Shown here piece after piece: positions 25,085 to 34,128 of a stretch of 64,000 bases of DNA. The stretch spans positions 292,590-356,589 of the forward strand of contig NZ_BMZS01000002.1 in assembly GCF_014652915.1 (NCBI RefSeq), in the 5' to 3' direction. The position numbers and the translations under genes were made by a program. Below the pieces are notes generated by a model that did not search any database, was not told the DNA's origin, and worked only from the letters and a program-made list of their open reading frames with translations. Positions within the stretch are counted from its first letter, which is position 1. Each line of letters begins with the position of its first letter. The stretch comes from Thalassobaculum fulvum. GTDB taxonomy: Bacteria > Pseudomonadota > Alphaproteobacteria > Thalassobaculales > Thalassobaculaceae.

Positions 25085-27406
25085 CTACGCCCCCACCGGC
25101 GGCACATGGGCCCGAACCGCCGGCGCCTCGCCGGCGTATTTCTCGCACTCCACCACGGTGACCTGGCCGCAGCAGCCCTGGGCCAGGCGCGAGGTGCCGA
25201 CGTCGCGGGTCAGGACGTTCGGGTTGCCGTGCACGCAGAACGCGCCGGCCTCGTCATCCACACCCTCGCCGCCGGGCGCCGGGTCGAACCAGGCGCCGGT
25301 CGGCAGGTGGACCACGCCCGGCATCACCGCGTCCGACAGCTCGGCCGCCGCCAGGCAGGCGCCGCGGGCGTTGAAGATCCGGATCACGTCGCCGGTCGCG
25401 ATGCCGCGGGCCGCCGCGGTGTCCGGGTGCAGGCGCGCGACCTCGCGGCCGCCGACCTTGCGCGACTGGCTGTAGCCGCCGAAGTCGAGCTGGCTGTGCA
25501 GCCGGGTCGCCGGCTGGTTGGCGATCAGCCACAGCGGTGCCGCTTCGTCCGGCTGCTCGGTCGACGGCATCCACACCGGGTGGCCCGGACAGTCGTCGTA
25601 GCCGAAGCCGGCGATGGTCTCGGAGAAGATCTCGATCCGGCCGCTCGGCGTCGGCAGCGGGTTGGCCTCCGGGTCGGTGCGGAAGCCGCGCAGCATGCCG
25701 CCGTCGTCGGGCGCCTGCGGCAGCTCGATCGACTCGCGCTCCCAGAACGCCTCGAACGACGGCGCGTCGGCCCCGAGCTCGGCCAGCGCCCGGCGGGTCG
25801 GCTCGTACAGATGGGCCAGCCACTCCATCACCGTGCGGCCCTCGGTGAACGCCGCCCCGGCCTGCAGCCGCTCGGCCAGGTCGGAGAAGATCGCGTAGTC
25901 GTCGCGCGCCTCGCCGACCGCCGGCGCGACCCGCCGCATCGCGACCATCAGCGGGTCGGTGCCGGCAGCGCCGATGTCGTCGCGCTCCAGGGTCATGGTC
26001 GCCGGCAGCACGACGTCGGCGACGCGCGCCATCGGCGTCCAGGCCAGATCGTGCACCACGATGGTCTCCGGCCGGTCGAAGGCGCGGTGCAGGCGGGCCA
26101 GGTCCTGGTGGTGGTGGAACGGGTTGCCGCCGGCCCAGTACACCAGCCGGATGTCGGGATACTCGAGGCGGCGGCCGTTGTAGTCGAACGGCGCCCCAGG
26201 GTTCAGCAGCATGTCGGAGATGCGGGCGACCGGGATGAACGCCTCGACCGGGTTCCGGCCCTGCGACAGGGTCGGGGTCGGGACCGCGACGTTGCGCCGG
26301 CCGGTGTGGCCGAGGGTGCCGAGCGCGTAGTTGTAGCCGCCGCCCGGCAGGCCGATCTGGCCGACCATCGCCGCCAGCGCCGCCGCCGCCCACACCGGCT
26401 GCTCGCCGAACTCGGCACGCTGCAGGGAATGCGAGACCACGATCAGGCTGCGCCCGGCCACCAGGGCACGGGCGAGTTCGCGGATGGTGTCGGCCGGCAC
26501 GGCGGAGATCGCCGCCGCCCAGTCCGCGTCCTTCGGCCGGCCGTCGGTCACGCCCCGCAGGTAGCGGGCGAACGGCTCGAAGCCGGTGGCGTAGCGGTCC
26601 AGGAACGCCCGGTCGTGCCGGTCCTCGGCAAGCAGGGTGTGGGCCATCGCCAGCATCACCGCCACGTCGGTGCCGGGGCGGAGCGGCAGCCACTCGGCGG
26701 CAGCCTCCTCCGGCAGGTCGTCGCGCTGCGGGCCGACGGTGACGAAACGGCAGCCGCGCCGGGCCGCCGCCAGCATGGCGCCGGGCTCGACGTGCCGGCT
26801 GATGCCGCCGCCGGCGATCATCGAGTTCTTCACCGCCATGCCGCCGAACGCCAGCACCAGGTCGGTGTGCTCGCGGATCTGGTCCCAGGTGACGTTGCGC
26901 CGCGACACGCCCTCGAACGAGCCCAGGATATGCGGCAGGATCACGCCCGAGGCGCCGGCGCTGTAGCTGTTGACCGAGCGGACGTAGCCGCCGCAGGCGA
27001 CGTTCAGGAACCGGTGGATCTGGCTCTGGGCGTGGTGGAAGCGGCCGGCGCTCGACCAGCCGTAGGAGCCGCCGAAGATCGCCTGCGGCCCGAAGCCGTC
27101 GCGCACCCGCGCCAGCTCGCCTGCCAGCAGGTCGAGCACGGTGTCCCACTCGCACTCGACGAACGGATCGCCGATCCGCCGGCGCTGCGGACCCGGGCCG
27201 TTGTCCAGCCAGGCCTTGCGCACCATCGGCTTGCGGATCCGGGCCTGGTGGCGGAGCGCGCCGCGGAAGTTGCCGAGGATCGGCGACGGTGCCGGGTCGC
27301 CCGGATACGGCGTGATCTCGACGTCGCGGCCGTCCCAGTGCGCCGCGAACGTCCCCCAGTGGGCGCTGTGCAGCACGGAATCGGGGTGCGGCTTCGACTG
27401 GAACAT
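25085..27406 (-). CDS. bisC: Molybdopterin oxidoreductase, biotin/methionine sulfoxide reductase type
   Basis: 773 residues, close to the length of BisC. The start MFQSKPHPDSVLHSAHWGTF lacks a Tat signal and an N-terminal iron-sulfur motif, which separates it from periplasmic DMSO/TMAO reductases and fits cytoplasmic BisC. The molybdenum serine ligand is in VNSYSAGASGVILPH. Further hallmarks are IFGGSYGWSSAGRFHHAQSQ, the GGNPFHHHQDL loop and a C-terminal GNPNVLTRDVGTSRLAQGC. It reduces free biotin or methionine sulfoxide. It is divergent from the AbgB-like gene. A cytoplasmic TorZ-like enzyme is the main alternative. Confidence 0.85.
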   Translation of the reverse strand: MFQSKPHPDSVLHSAHWGTFAAHWDGRDVEITPYPGDPAPSPILGNFRGALRHQARIRKPMVRKAWLDNGPGPQRRRIGDPFVECEWDTVLDLLAGELARVRDGFGPQAIFGGSYGWSSAGRFHHAQSQIHRFLNVACGGYVRSVNSYSAGASGVILPHILGSFEGVSRRNVTWDQIREHTDLVLAFGGMAVKNSMIAGGGISRHVEPGAMLAAARRGCRFVTVGPQRDDLPEEAAAEWLPLRPGTDVAVMLAMAHTLLAEDRHDRAFLDRYATGFEPFARYLRGVTDGRPKDADWAAAISAVPADTIRELARALVAGRSLIVVSHSLQRAEFGEQPVWAAAALAAMVGQIGLPGGGYNYALGTLGHTGRRNVAVPTPTLSQGRNPVEAFIPVARISDMLLNPGAPFDYNGRRLEYPDIRLVYWAGGNPFHHHQDLARLHRAFDRPETIVVHDLAWTPMARVADVVLPATMTLERDDIGAAGTDPLMVAMRRVAPAVGEARDDYAIFSDLAERLQAGAAFTEGRTVMEWLAHLYEPTRRALAELGADAPSFEAFWERESIELPQAPDDGGMLRGFRTDPEANPLPTPSGRIEIFSETIAGFGYDDCPGHPVWMPSTEQPDEAAPLWLIANQPATRLHSQLDFGGYSQSRKVGGREVARLHPDTAAARGIATGDVIRIFNARGACLAAAELSDAVMPGVVHLPTGAWFDPAPGGEGVDDEAGAFCVHGNPNVLTRDVGTSRLAQGCCGQVTVVECEKYAGEAPAVRAHVPPVGA

Positions 27407-27436
27407 GGGGTCACCGTGAGGATGTGGAGTGGTTTC

Positions 27437-27470
27437 GGCGGGCGGGACTCAAACCTGCGCGCGATCCCGG
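27437..27470 (-). other. tRNA 3'-end-like fragment
   Basis: On the minus strand the sequence reads GCAGGTTTGAGTCCCGC and then CCGCCGAAACCA, resembling a tRNA T-arm followed by an acceptor strand and CCA. No anticodon arm or matching 5' acceptor is seen nearby, and the usual T-loop C is a T. It may be a remnant or a coincidence. Confidence 0.25.
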
Positions 27471-27603
27471 GCCGGCGCAACGCCGGGATGCCGGCCGCCG
27501 ACAACATTCCGATCCCCTTGCGCCCGCATCTGTGGAATCCTTGCCGACTTGCCCGCCTTTCGCGCCATGCGCGCGGCCATTCCCCCATCGCTTGGAACCC
27601 GTC

Positions 27604-29031
27604 ATGCAGAACGTCGAACCGATCCTGTCCCACATCGACAGCCACCGCTCCGACCTGGTCGAGCTGTCCGACCGCGTCTGGGGGATGCCCGAGACGCTGT
27701 ATGCCGAGTACCGGTCCTGCGCCGAGCACACGGCGGTGCTGAAGGCCAAGGGCTTCAGGGTGTCCGAGGAGCTGGCCGGGATCCCGACGGCGGTGATGGG
27801 CGAGGCCGGCGAAGGCGGGCCGGTGATCGCGATCCTCGGCGAATACGACGCCCTGCCCGGCCTCAGCCAGGTCGCCAACATCGCCGAGCCGAAGGAGCTG
27901 GTCGCCGGCGGTGCCGGCCACGGCTGCGGCCACAACCTGCTGGGCTCGGCCGCCCTGCTGGCAGCCTGCGCGCTGAAGGACTGGCTGGAGCAGACCGGCA
28001 CGCCGGGGCGGGTGCGCTACTACGGCTGCCCGGCCGAGGAGGGCGGCGCCGCCAAGGCGTTCATGGTGCGCGACGGGTGCTTCGACGACGTCGACGCCGC
28101 GATCTCCTGGCACCCGGGCGGCATGACCCAGGTGTTCGGCGCCCACAGCCTGGCCAACACCCGCATCGACTTCACCTTCACCGGCCGCACCAGCCATGCC
28201 GCCGCCTCGCCGCATCTCGGCCGCAGCGCGCTCGACGCGGTCGAGCTGATGAACGTCGGCGTGAACTACATGCGCGAGCACATGCCGAGCTCGGCCCGCA
28301 TCCACTACGCCTACCTGGACGCCGGCGGCACCGCGCCGAACGTCGTCCAGGGCACCGCCAAGGTCCGCTACACGGTCCGCGCCACCGACCTGCCGGGCAT
28401 GCTGGCGCTGGTCGAGCGGGTCAAGAAGATCGCCGAGGGCGCGGCCCTGATGACCGAGACCACGGTGAAGCCGCAGGTGATCTCGGCGGTCTCCAACCTG
28501 CTCGGCAACACCCCGCTGGAAGAGGCGATGGAGCAGGTCATGCAGGGGCTGGGCGGGGTCGAGTTCGACGACGCCGACCGGGAGTACGCCCGGCAGATCC
28601 AGGCCACCCTGACGCCCGAGGACATCGCCGCCAGCTACCATCGGGCCGGCATCGAGCCGCGCACCGGCGAGGCGCTGTGCGACTACGTGGTCCCGCGCGA
28701 CCTCAAGGGCGGCGGCATGATGGGCTCGACCGACGTGGCCGACGTGTCGTGGGCGGTGCCGACCGTGCAGGCCCGGGTCGCGACCGTCGCCATCGGCACC
28801 CCCGGCCACACCTGGCAGATCACCGCCCAGGGCATGGCGCCGGCCGCCCACAAGGGCATGACCTTCGCCGCCCAGGTGATGGGGGCGACGGCGCGCATGC
28901 TGTTCACCGACGAGCTGCTGTTGGCGCGCGCCAAGAAGGACCACCGCGACCGGCTGGCGAAGCAGCCCTATGTCTGCCCGATCCCGGCCGAGGTGAACCC
29001 GCCCCTGCAGCCGCGCCCGGCCGCGGAGTAA
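27604..29031 (+). CDS. M20 metallopeptidase/amidohydrolase, AbgB-like
   Basis: 475 residues from the ATG at 27604; the frame is open upstream to 27424, but that part reads as non-coding. It resembles p-aminobenzoyl-glutamate hydrolase subunit B: ELSDRVWGMPETLYAEYRS near the N-terminus, GEYDALPGL, GHGCGHNLLG (metal histidines) and CPAEEGGAAK (catalytic glutamate). The dimerisation domain (FTFTGRTSHAAASPH) lies in the middle. No AbgA partner is adjacent, so the substrate may be another N-acyl amino acid or amide. It is convergent with the ABC-F gene and separated from it by a palindromic repeat. Confidence 0.85.
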   Translation: MQNVEPILSHIDSHRSDLVELSDRVWGMPETLYAEYRSCAEHTAVLKAKGFRVSEELAGIPTAVMGEAGEGGPVIAILGEYDALPGLSQVANIAEPKELVAGGAGHGCGHNLLGSAALLAACALKDWLEQTGTPGRVRYYGCPAEEGGAAKAFMVRDGCFDDVDAAISWHPGGMTQVFGAHSLANTRIDFTFTGRTSHAAASPHLGRSALDAVELMNVGVNYMREHMPSSARIHYAYLDAGGTAPNVVQGTAKVRYTVRATDLPGMLALVERVKKIAEGAALMTETTVKPQVISAVSNLLGNTPLEEAMEQVMQGLGGVEFDDADREYARQIQATLTPEDIAASYHRAGIEPRTGEALCDYVVPRDLKGGGMMGSTDVADVSWAVPTVQARVATVAIGTPGHTWQITAQGMAPAAHKGMTFAAQVMGATARMLFTDELLLARAKKDHRDRLAKQPYVCPIPAEVNPPLQPRPAAE

Positions 29032-29048
29032 GGGTTCGTCCGAAGACG

Positions 29049-29202
29049 GCGCGGCGGGTGGGTTCCGGAGCCATCCCGCCACAGGCGGTCCGGTCCGGAA
29101 TGACGGAGGGTAAGGAGGAGATCCCTCTCCCCCTCTCGTCATTCCGGACGAACGCGCCGCTCCGGCGCGGTCGAGCCGGAACCCACGATAGCGGGAGCCG
29201 TC
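29049..29202. repeat. Intergenic palindromic repeat, full copy
   Basis: The arms are GCGGGTGGGTTCCGG to GTCCGGAATGACGG, and CGTCATTCCGGACG to CCGGAACCCACG. It lies between the stop codons of the convergent AbgB-like and ABC-F genes. Confidence 0.85.
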
Positions 29203-29209
29203 CCGACGC

Positions 29210-30703
29210 TCACCCCGGCGGACCGTCCAGCTCGATCAGCCGTTTCCCCTCGATCCGCCAGAACCGGTTGCCGACGTTCTCGACGAACCGGCGGTCGTGC
29301 GAGACCAGCAGGCAGGCCGCCTCGCGGGCGCACAGCTCGGCCTCCAGCGCCTCCTGGCCCTCGATGTCCAGGTGGTTGGTCGGCTCGTCGAGCATGTAGA
29401 AGTTCGGCCGCTGCAGGCGCAGCACCAGCATCGCCAGCCGGGCCCGCTGCCCGCCGGACAGGGCCGCCACCGGACGGACCTGCAGGTCGAGGCCGACGCC
29501 GGCGCCGGCCAGCAGGGACCGCGCCCGCTGGTCGCCGATCTCGAACCGGCCGGCGACCAGTTCGAACGGCGTACGGTCGCGGTCCAGCCGGGTCAGTTCC
29601 TGGTCGCAGATCCCCGGAACGATCGAGCCGGCGGCCCAGAAGCCCGGCGCCGGCATTCCTTCCACGGCCGACGCGACCGCCGCCAGCAGCCGCGACTTGC
29701 CGGCACCGTTGGCCCCCAGCACCACCACCCGGTCGCCGGGCGCGATCGCCAGCCGCCCGGTCCGGAACAACGGCCGCCCGTCCGGCGTGCCGACCTCCGC
29801 CCCGTCCAGCACCAGCAACGCCCGGACATGGGCGCCGCCGTCCGACAGCCGGACCGTACCGGCCGACAGCTCGCGGTGCGCCGGTTGCGCCGCCTCCTCG
29901 ATCCGCTCGGCCCGGGCCTTGAGCTGCCGGGTCTTCACCTGCAGCAGGTCCGAGCCGGAGTTGATGCCGATGTTGTTCAGCTTGGCGGCCTGCCGGCGCA
30001 GCTTGGCCGCCTCCTGCAGGTCGGCGGCGTGCCGGCGCGCGGTCGCGGCGTCGGCTTTCGCCAGCGCCTGCCGGGCCGGCGAGAACGGCAGCGCGTAGAG
30101 CTGCGAGCCGCGCTCGCGCAGGAACAGGGTGCGGGTGGTGACCGCATCCAGGAAGGCGCGGTCGTGGCTGGCGACGATCAGCGCCATGTCGCCCGGCAGG
30201 CCGGCGATCCACGCCTCCAGCCCGGCGATCCGCTCCAGGTCGAGATGGTTGGTCGGCTCGTCCAGCAGCAGCAGGTCGGGCTCGGCGACCCGCGCCCGGG
30301 CGAGCTGCGCCATCCGCCGCCAGCCGCCGCTCAGCTCGGCGAGCGGCCGGTCGCGCAGGTCGTCGGGAACCGCCAGCTCGTCCAGGGTGACGTCGGCCCG
30401 CCACGCCTCCCAGTCGCGGGTGTCCGCGGGCAGCCCGTCGAGGGCGACCGCCCGCAGCGTCAGCGGCAGCAGCGCGTCAGGGTTGTCCTGGCGCACCAGC
30501 GCGGTCCGCAGCCCGCGTGCCCGCACGATCCGGCCGGCGCTCGGCTCGAGCCGGTCGGCGAGGCAGCGCAACAGGGTCGACTTGCCGCGCCCGTTGGCGG
30601 CGACCAGGCCGAGCCGGTCGCCCTTGGCGAGGGAGAAGGTGAGGTCCTGGAACAGCGGCGCACCCAGGGTGACGCCGAGGCCGGTGAGGCTGATCAGGGT
30701 CAT
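29210..30703 (-). CDS. ABC-F family ATPase (ribosome-associated type)
   Basis: 497 residues from the ATG at 30703; the frame stays open to 30775. Two ABC domains lie in tandem: Walker A AANGRGKST near residue 36 with LSGGWRRMAQLARA, and Walker A GANGAGKSRLL in the second half with LSGGQRARLAMLVL. They are joined by a charged linker (LQEAAKLRRQAAKLNNIGIN). Walker B motifs LLLLDEPTNHLD and FYMLDEPTNHLD are intact, and no membrane domain is present. The protein belongs to the translation-factor or antibiotic-protection ABC-F group, and the subgroup is not resolved. A 24-bp palindrome lies about 110 bases upstream of its start. Confidence 0.9.
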   Translation of the reverse strand: MTLISLTGLGVTLGAPLFQDLTFSLAKGDRLGLVAANGRGKSTLLRCLADRLEPSAGRIVRARGLRTALVRQDNPDALLPLTLRAVALDGLPADTRDWEAWRADVTLDELAVPDDLRDRPLAELSGGWRRMAQLARARVAEPDLLLLDEPTNHLDLERIAGLEAWIAGLPGDMALIVASHDRAFLDAVTTRTLFLRERGSQLYALPFSPARQALAKADAATARRHAADLQEAAKLRRQAAKLNNIGINSGSDLLQVKTRQLKARAERIEEAAQPAHRELSAGTVRLSDGGAHVRALLVLDGAEVGTPDGRPLFRTGRLAIAPGDRVVVLGANGAGKSRLLAAVASAVEGMPAPGFWAAGSIVPGICDQELTRLDRDRTPFELVAGRFEIGDQRARSLLAGAGVGLDLQVRPVAALSGGQRARLAMLVLRLQRPNFYMLDEPTNHLDIEGQEALEAELCAREAACLLVSHDRRFVENVGNRFWRIEGKRLIELDGPPG

Positions 30704-30811
30704 GATGCCGTCTTTCGGGATCCGCCCGGAGCGAACTCCGGAAATGGCGCAGAGCGCCGACCAAGGGCGGACCAAGACGAAAGACGATGTCGCGCGTCAG
30801 TTCCCGGTCAG

Positions 30812-30835
30812 CCCTGCAAACGCGTTTGCAGGGCG
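30812..30835. promoter_or_regulatory. Perfect 24-bp palindrome upstream of ABC-F gene
   Basis: The half-site GCCCTGCAAACG is followed directly by its exact reverse complement. The centre AAACGCGTTT recalls operators of LacI-family repressors, but no LacI gene is in the window. It could also be the terminator of the deaminase gene upstream on the minus strand, though no T-run follows. It lies in a 247-base gap (30704-30950) with no gene. Confidence 0.65.
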
Positions 30836-30950
30836 GAAACGGGGCCGCGCTGTCGATAGCGCCAGATCAGCATCGCGCAGCCCTCCCCGAGTCAAAGTGG
30901 AACCGATCGCTGGTCGATAGCACGCGGAACGCGAGCCCGGCAAGCGCCGC

Positions 30951-31433
30951 TCACCGCGTCAGCTCGGCGTAGCGCCGGTGCAGCTCGCGCAGCTCGTCGG
31001 CGAACTCCGGCACCGGCCCCTCGACCGCCACGCCGGGCGCCACCTGCTGGATCGGCAGCGGACTGACCGGCGACGGCGGGGCCCCGATCTCCTGGCGCCA
31101 GCCGACCAGCTGTCTGGTCGAGCCGGCATAGACGATCCGCCCCAACCCGACGAAGCCATGGGCGGCCGCGCACATCGGGCAGTGCTCGCCCGAGGTGTAG
31201 ACCGTCGCCCCGGCGCGCTCCGCCGGCGCCATGTTCCCGGCCGCCCAGCGCGCCAGCGCGAACTCCGGATGCCGGGTGCGGTCGCCGCCGGACACCCGGT
31301 TGCGGTCCTCCGCCAGCACCGTGCCGTCGCCCGCCACCAGCACCGATCCGAACGGGGCGTCACCGGCGTCCAGGGCCTCGCGCGCCAGCTCCAGGCAGCG
31401 CCGCAGGTGCTTACGGTCCGTGTCGTCCACCAT
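30951..31433 (-). CDS. Nucleoside deaminase-like protein (CMP/dCMP deaminase fold)
   Basis: 160 residues. The catalytic motif reads RHPEFAL in place of the usual HAE, so His and Glu are kept but the middle residue is Pro. The zinc cysteines are in GEHCPMCAAA. The first half (DAGDAPFGSVLVAGDGTVLA) is typical of the family. The C-terminal 50 residues (IGAPPSPVSPLPIQQVAPGV) differ from guanine deaminase and tRNA adenosine deaminase. It is clearly distinct from the GuaD at 9087. The substrate is unknown. It lies 12 bases downstream of the hydroxyisobutyrate-dehydrogenase-like gene, so the two are likely co-transcribed. Confidence 0.8.
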   Translation of the reverse strand: MVDDTDRKHLRRCLELAREALDAGDAPFGSVLVAGDGTVLAEDRNRVSGGDRTRHPEFALARWAAGNMAPAERAGATVYTSGEHCPMCAAAHGFVGLGRIVYAGSTRQLVGWRQEIGAPPSPVSPLPIQQVAPGVAVEGPVPEFADELRELHRRYAELTR

Positions 31434-31445
31434 GGCGTCCTCCTG

Positions 31446-32348
31446 TCAGGATCCGTCCGGGTCCGGCAGCCGGGCCTCGACGCCGGACAGGTGCTCGTAG
31501 GCCTTGATCACCGCGGTGCAGCCCTCCTCGCCGTGGCCGAGCGCCGAGGCCAGCGCGTAGGTCTGGTGCACCGACTCCGCCATGAAGCCCGGCAGGCCGG
31601 CCTCCTCCAGCCAGCGGGCGTAGTACTTCACGTCCTTCTGGGCGTTGGCCAGCGACATGTACGGCGCGAAGTCGCGGCGAAGGGTCTTCTCGCCGTACAG
31701 GTCCATCATCCCGGACTTGCCGCCGGCGGCCGAGATGATGCCGATCACCTTGGTCATGTCGAGCCCCTCGCGGGCCGCCAGGGCGAAGCCCTCGCAGAAC
31801 GCCGCGACGTTGGCGAAGGCGATGAAGTTGTGGATCAGTTTGAGGCGGATGGCATGGCCGGACGGCCCGACATGGAACACGTTCTCGGCGTAACACTCGA
31901 ACACCGGCCGCAGTTCGTCCAGCAGCGCCGCCTCGCCGCCGAACAGCACGTTGACGCAGCCCTGCTCGGCGTGGATCGGCGTGCGGGTCATCGGCGCCTC
32001 GGCGTAGCGCAGCCCGCGCTCGGCGCACAGGCGGTTCATGCGCTCGACGTGGCCGGGATTGACGGTGGTGTGGTCCAGCACGACCGCGCCGGCCGGCAGC
32101 AGGCCGGCGACACCATCCGGACCGAACAGGATCGCGTCGACCGCCTCGGCGGTGGTCACGCACAGCGCCAGGATCGGGGCCCCGTCGGCGGCCTCGCGAG
32201 CCGATGCCGCCGGCAGCGCGCCGAACCCGGCGGCACGCTCGACCTTCGCCGGATCCAGGTCGAAACACCGGACCGCCCGCCCCTTGGTCGCCAGGTTCCT
32301 GACCAGGCCACCGCCCATGCCGCCGAGGCCGATGAATCCGATCGTCAT
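31446..32348 (-). CDS. NAD(P)-dependent oxidoreductase, 3-hydroxyisobutyrate dehydrogenase family
   Basis: 300 residues from the ATG at 32348. The Rossmann motif is GFIGLGGMGGGLVRNL. The family substrate and catalytic motifs are LDHTTVNPGH, then GPSGHAIRLKLIHNFIAFAN, where the Lys is catalytic. The enzyme oxidises a beta-hydroxy acid or reduces a semialdehyde; the exact substrate is not set by sequence. It is divergent from a FadR-type GntR regulator, the usual arrangement for a locally controlled catabolic gene, and is followed by a deaminase gene. Confidence 0.88.
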   Translation of the reverse strand: MTIGFIGLGGMGGGLVRNLATKGRAVRCFDLDPAKVERAAGFGALPAASAREAADGAPILALCVTTAEAVDAILFGPDGVAGLLPAGAVVLDHTTVNPGHVERMNRLCAERGLRYAEAPMTRTPIHAEQGCVNVLFGGEAALLDELRPVFECYAENVFHVGPSGHAIRLKLIHNFIAFANVAAFCEGFALAAREGLDMTKVIGIISAAGGKSGMMDLYGEKTLRRDFAPYMSLANAQKDVKYYARWLEEAGLPGFMAESVHQTYALASALGHGEEGCTAVIKAYEHLSGVEARLPDPDGS

Positions 32349-32507
32349 GCCGGGTCCCCTCCGTCGAGTCGGCACCCATTGTGGCGGGGTTCGGCAGAGC
32401 CGACAAACCGCATGCCGCGTCCTGCAAGATCCCGGGCCTGCCGCGGGCCGGCGCGTGATGTTTGTGCTACAGTTCGCCTCCAGACGGTAAGGCAGCTGGG
32501 CGGAACA

Positions 32508-33245
32508 ATGGCGGACATCTTCGAACCGGTTTCCCGGCCACGGCGGCTGCCGGACGAGATCGCTTCCTCGATCCTGGAGGCGATCTCGCGCGGCGACCTG
32601 CAACCGGGCGACCGGCTGCCGACCGAGATGGACCTTTCGGACCAGTTCGGGGTTGCCCGCACGGTGGTCCGCGAGGCGATCTCGCTGCTGAAGTTCGACG
32701 GCGTGATCACGGCCCGCCAGGGCGTCGGCGCCTTCGTGTCGGACGCCTCGCGGCGGCGCTCGTTCCGGATCAGCCCGTCCTGCTTCGCCAAGCGTCAGCA
32801 GCTCGTGAAGCTCCTGGCGCTGCGCACCAGCGTGCAGGCCGACGCCGCCGCCAAGGCGGCCCTGCGCCGAACCGACGAACAACTGGCGGCGATGGCCGCC
32901 GCGCTCGAGCGGTTCGCCGGGGCCACCGGCAGCGGCATGGTGGCGGCCGAGGCCCGGGTCGACGCCGAGGCCGCGTTCTACCGCACCATCGCCGAGGCCT
33001 CGGACAACGAGTACTTCATCGAGTTCATCCAGATGATCGACGCCAAGCTGATGGAGAACCTGCGCTCGGTCGTCGTGAAGAACGCCATGGTCGCCGAGAC
33101 CGGCGCCCAGGTTCGGGCCGAGCACGACGAGGTCTATGCCGCGATCCGCGACCGCGATGCCGAGGGGGCCCGCCTCGCCACCCGCCGCCACTATGAGCAC
33201 GCGGCCAAGCGGCTGGCCGAACGCTCCGACATCGGGACCGCCTGA
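32508..33245 (+). CDS. GntR-family regulator, FadR subfamily
   Basis: 245 residues. The N-terminal winged helix is plain: LPDEIASSILEAISRGDLQP, then GDRLPTEMDLSDQFGVARTV and VREAISLLKFDGVITARQGV. The C-terminal helical FCD domain has EARVDAEAAFYRTIAEASDN and a late AEHDEVYAAIRDRDAEGAR histidine motif, which binds metal and an organic acid in relatives. It is divergent from the dehydrogenase gene at 31446-32348, its likely target. The 159-base gap between them shows no clear palindrome. Confidence 0.9.
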   Translation: MADIFEPVSRPRRLPDEIASSILEAISRGDLQPGDRLPTEMDLSDQFGVARTVVREAISLLKFDGVITARQGVGAFVSDASRRRSFRISPSCFAKRQQLVKLLALRTSVQADAAAKAALRRTDEQLAAMAAALERFAGATGSGMVAAEARVDAEAAFYRTIAEASDNEYFIEFIQMIDAKLMENLRSVVVKNAMVAETGAQVRAEHDEVYAAIRDRDAEGARLATRRHYEHAAKRLAERSDIGTA

Positions 33246-33274
33246 GCCGCAAGCGGCGCCCGGCATTCCGCCCC

Positions 33275-34042
33275 TCAGTTCCCCCGACGCAAGGTCGGCA
33301 GACCGATGCCGGCGGCGTCGAATCCGCCGTCGACCGCCAGGGTCTGACCGGTGATGAAGCTGGCCCGGTCGGAGCACAGGAAGAACACCGCCTCGGCGAT
33401 CTCCTCCTCCAGGCCATAGCGGTTGAGCGGGATCGCATCGTGGTAGTCGGCCCGGATCGCCGGGGTATGCACCTGCTTGGCCATGGCGGTGTCGACCGGG
33501 CCCGGGGCGACCAGGTTGACGCGTACGCCGATCTCGCCGAGCTCGGTCGCCTGCTGCTTGGTGAGCTGCATCAGCGCCGCCTTCGAGGTGCCGTAGGCGA
33601 CCCGCAGGGTGCTGGCGCGCAGGCCGGAGATCGAGCCGATGTTGACCACCGCCCCGCCGCCGGTCTCGGCCATGATCCGGGCGGTCGCCTGGACCATCAG
33701 GAACGGGCCGTTCAGGTTGACGGCGAGCACCCGCGACCATTCCTCGTAGCCGGTGTCGAGCAGCGGCTTGAACACCGCGATGCCGGCGTTGTTGACCACC
33801 GCGTCGATCCGCCCGAACCGCTCCACCGTGGCGGCGACGCCGGCCGCCACCTGGGCCGGCTCGGAGACGTCGCAGGTCAGCGCCAGCGTCCGGTCGGCGG
33901 GCAGGGTCGCCTGTGCCGTGGCGAGGGTCTCGGCGTCGATGTCCAGCAGCACGACGTTCCAGCCGTCCGCCTGGAACCGCTTGGCCGCCGCCAGCCCGAT
34001 CCCGCGCGCGGCCCCCGTGACGATCGCCACCTTGGTGGTCAT
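33275..34042 (-). CDS. Short-chain dehydrogenase/reductase
   Basis: 255 residues, classical SDR. The cofactor motif TGAARGIG is near residue 10 and is followed by LLDID, whose Asp favours NAD(H). NNAGIA, the catalytic Ser in NIGSISG and Tyr-x3-Lys in YGTSKAA are all present. The C-terminal FITGQTLAVDGGF is typical of 3-oxoacyl-reductase-like and sugar or alcohol dehydrogenases. The gene is convergent with the FadR-type regulator. Substrate unknown. Confidence 0.9.
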   Translation of the reverse strand: MTTKVAIVTGAARGIGLAAAKRFQADGWNVVLLDIDAETLATAQATLPADRTLALTCDVSEPAQVAAGVAATVERFGRIDAVVNNAGIAVFKPLLDTGYEEWSRVLAVNLNGPFLMVQATARIMAETGGGAVVNIGSISGLRASTLRVAYGTSKAALMQLTKQQATELGEIGVRVNLVAPGPVDTAMAKQVHTPAIRADYHDAIPLNRYGLEEEIAEAVFFLCSDRASFITGQTLAVDGGFDAAGIGLPTLRRGN

Positions 34043-34128
34043 GGTCTTCCTCTCTCCGACATCCGTTCCGCCATACGCCTAAACAATGGAACGGGTCGAC
34101 GGAAGGACTGTCTTCGTCGCGGTGCCTG

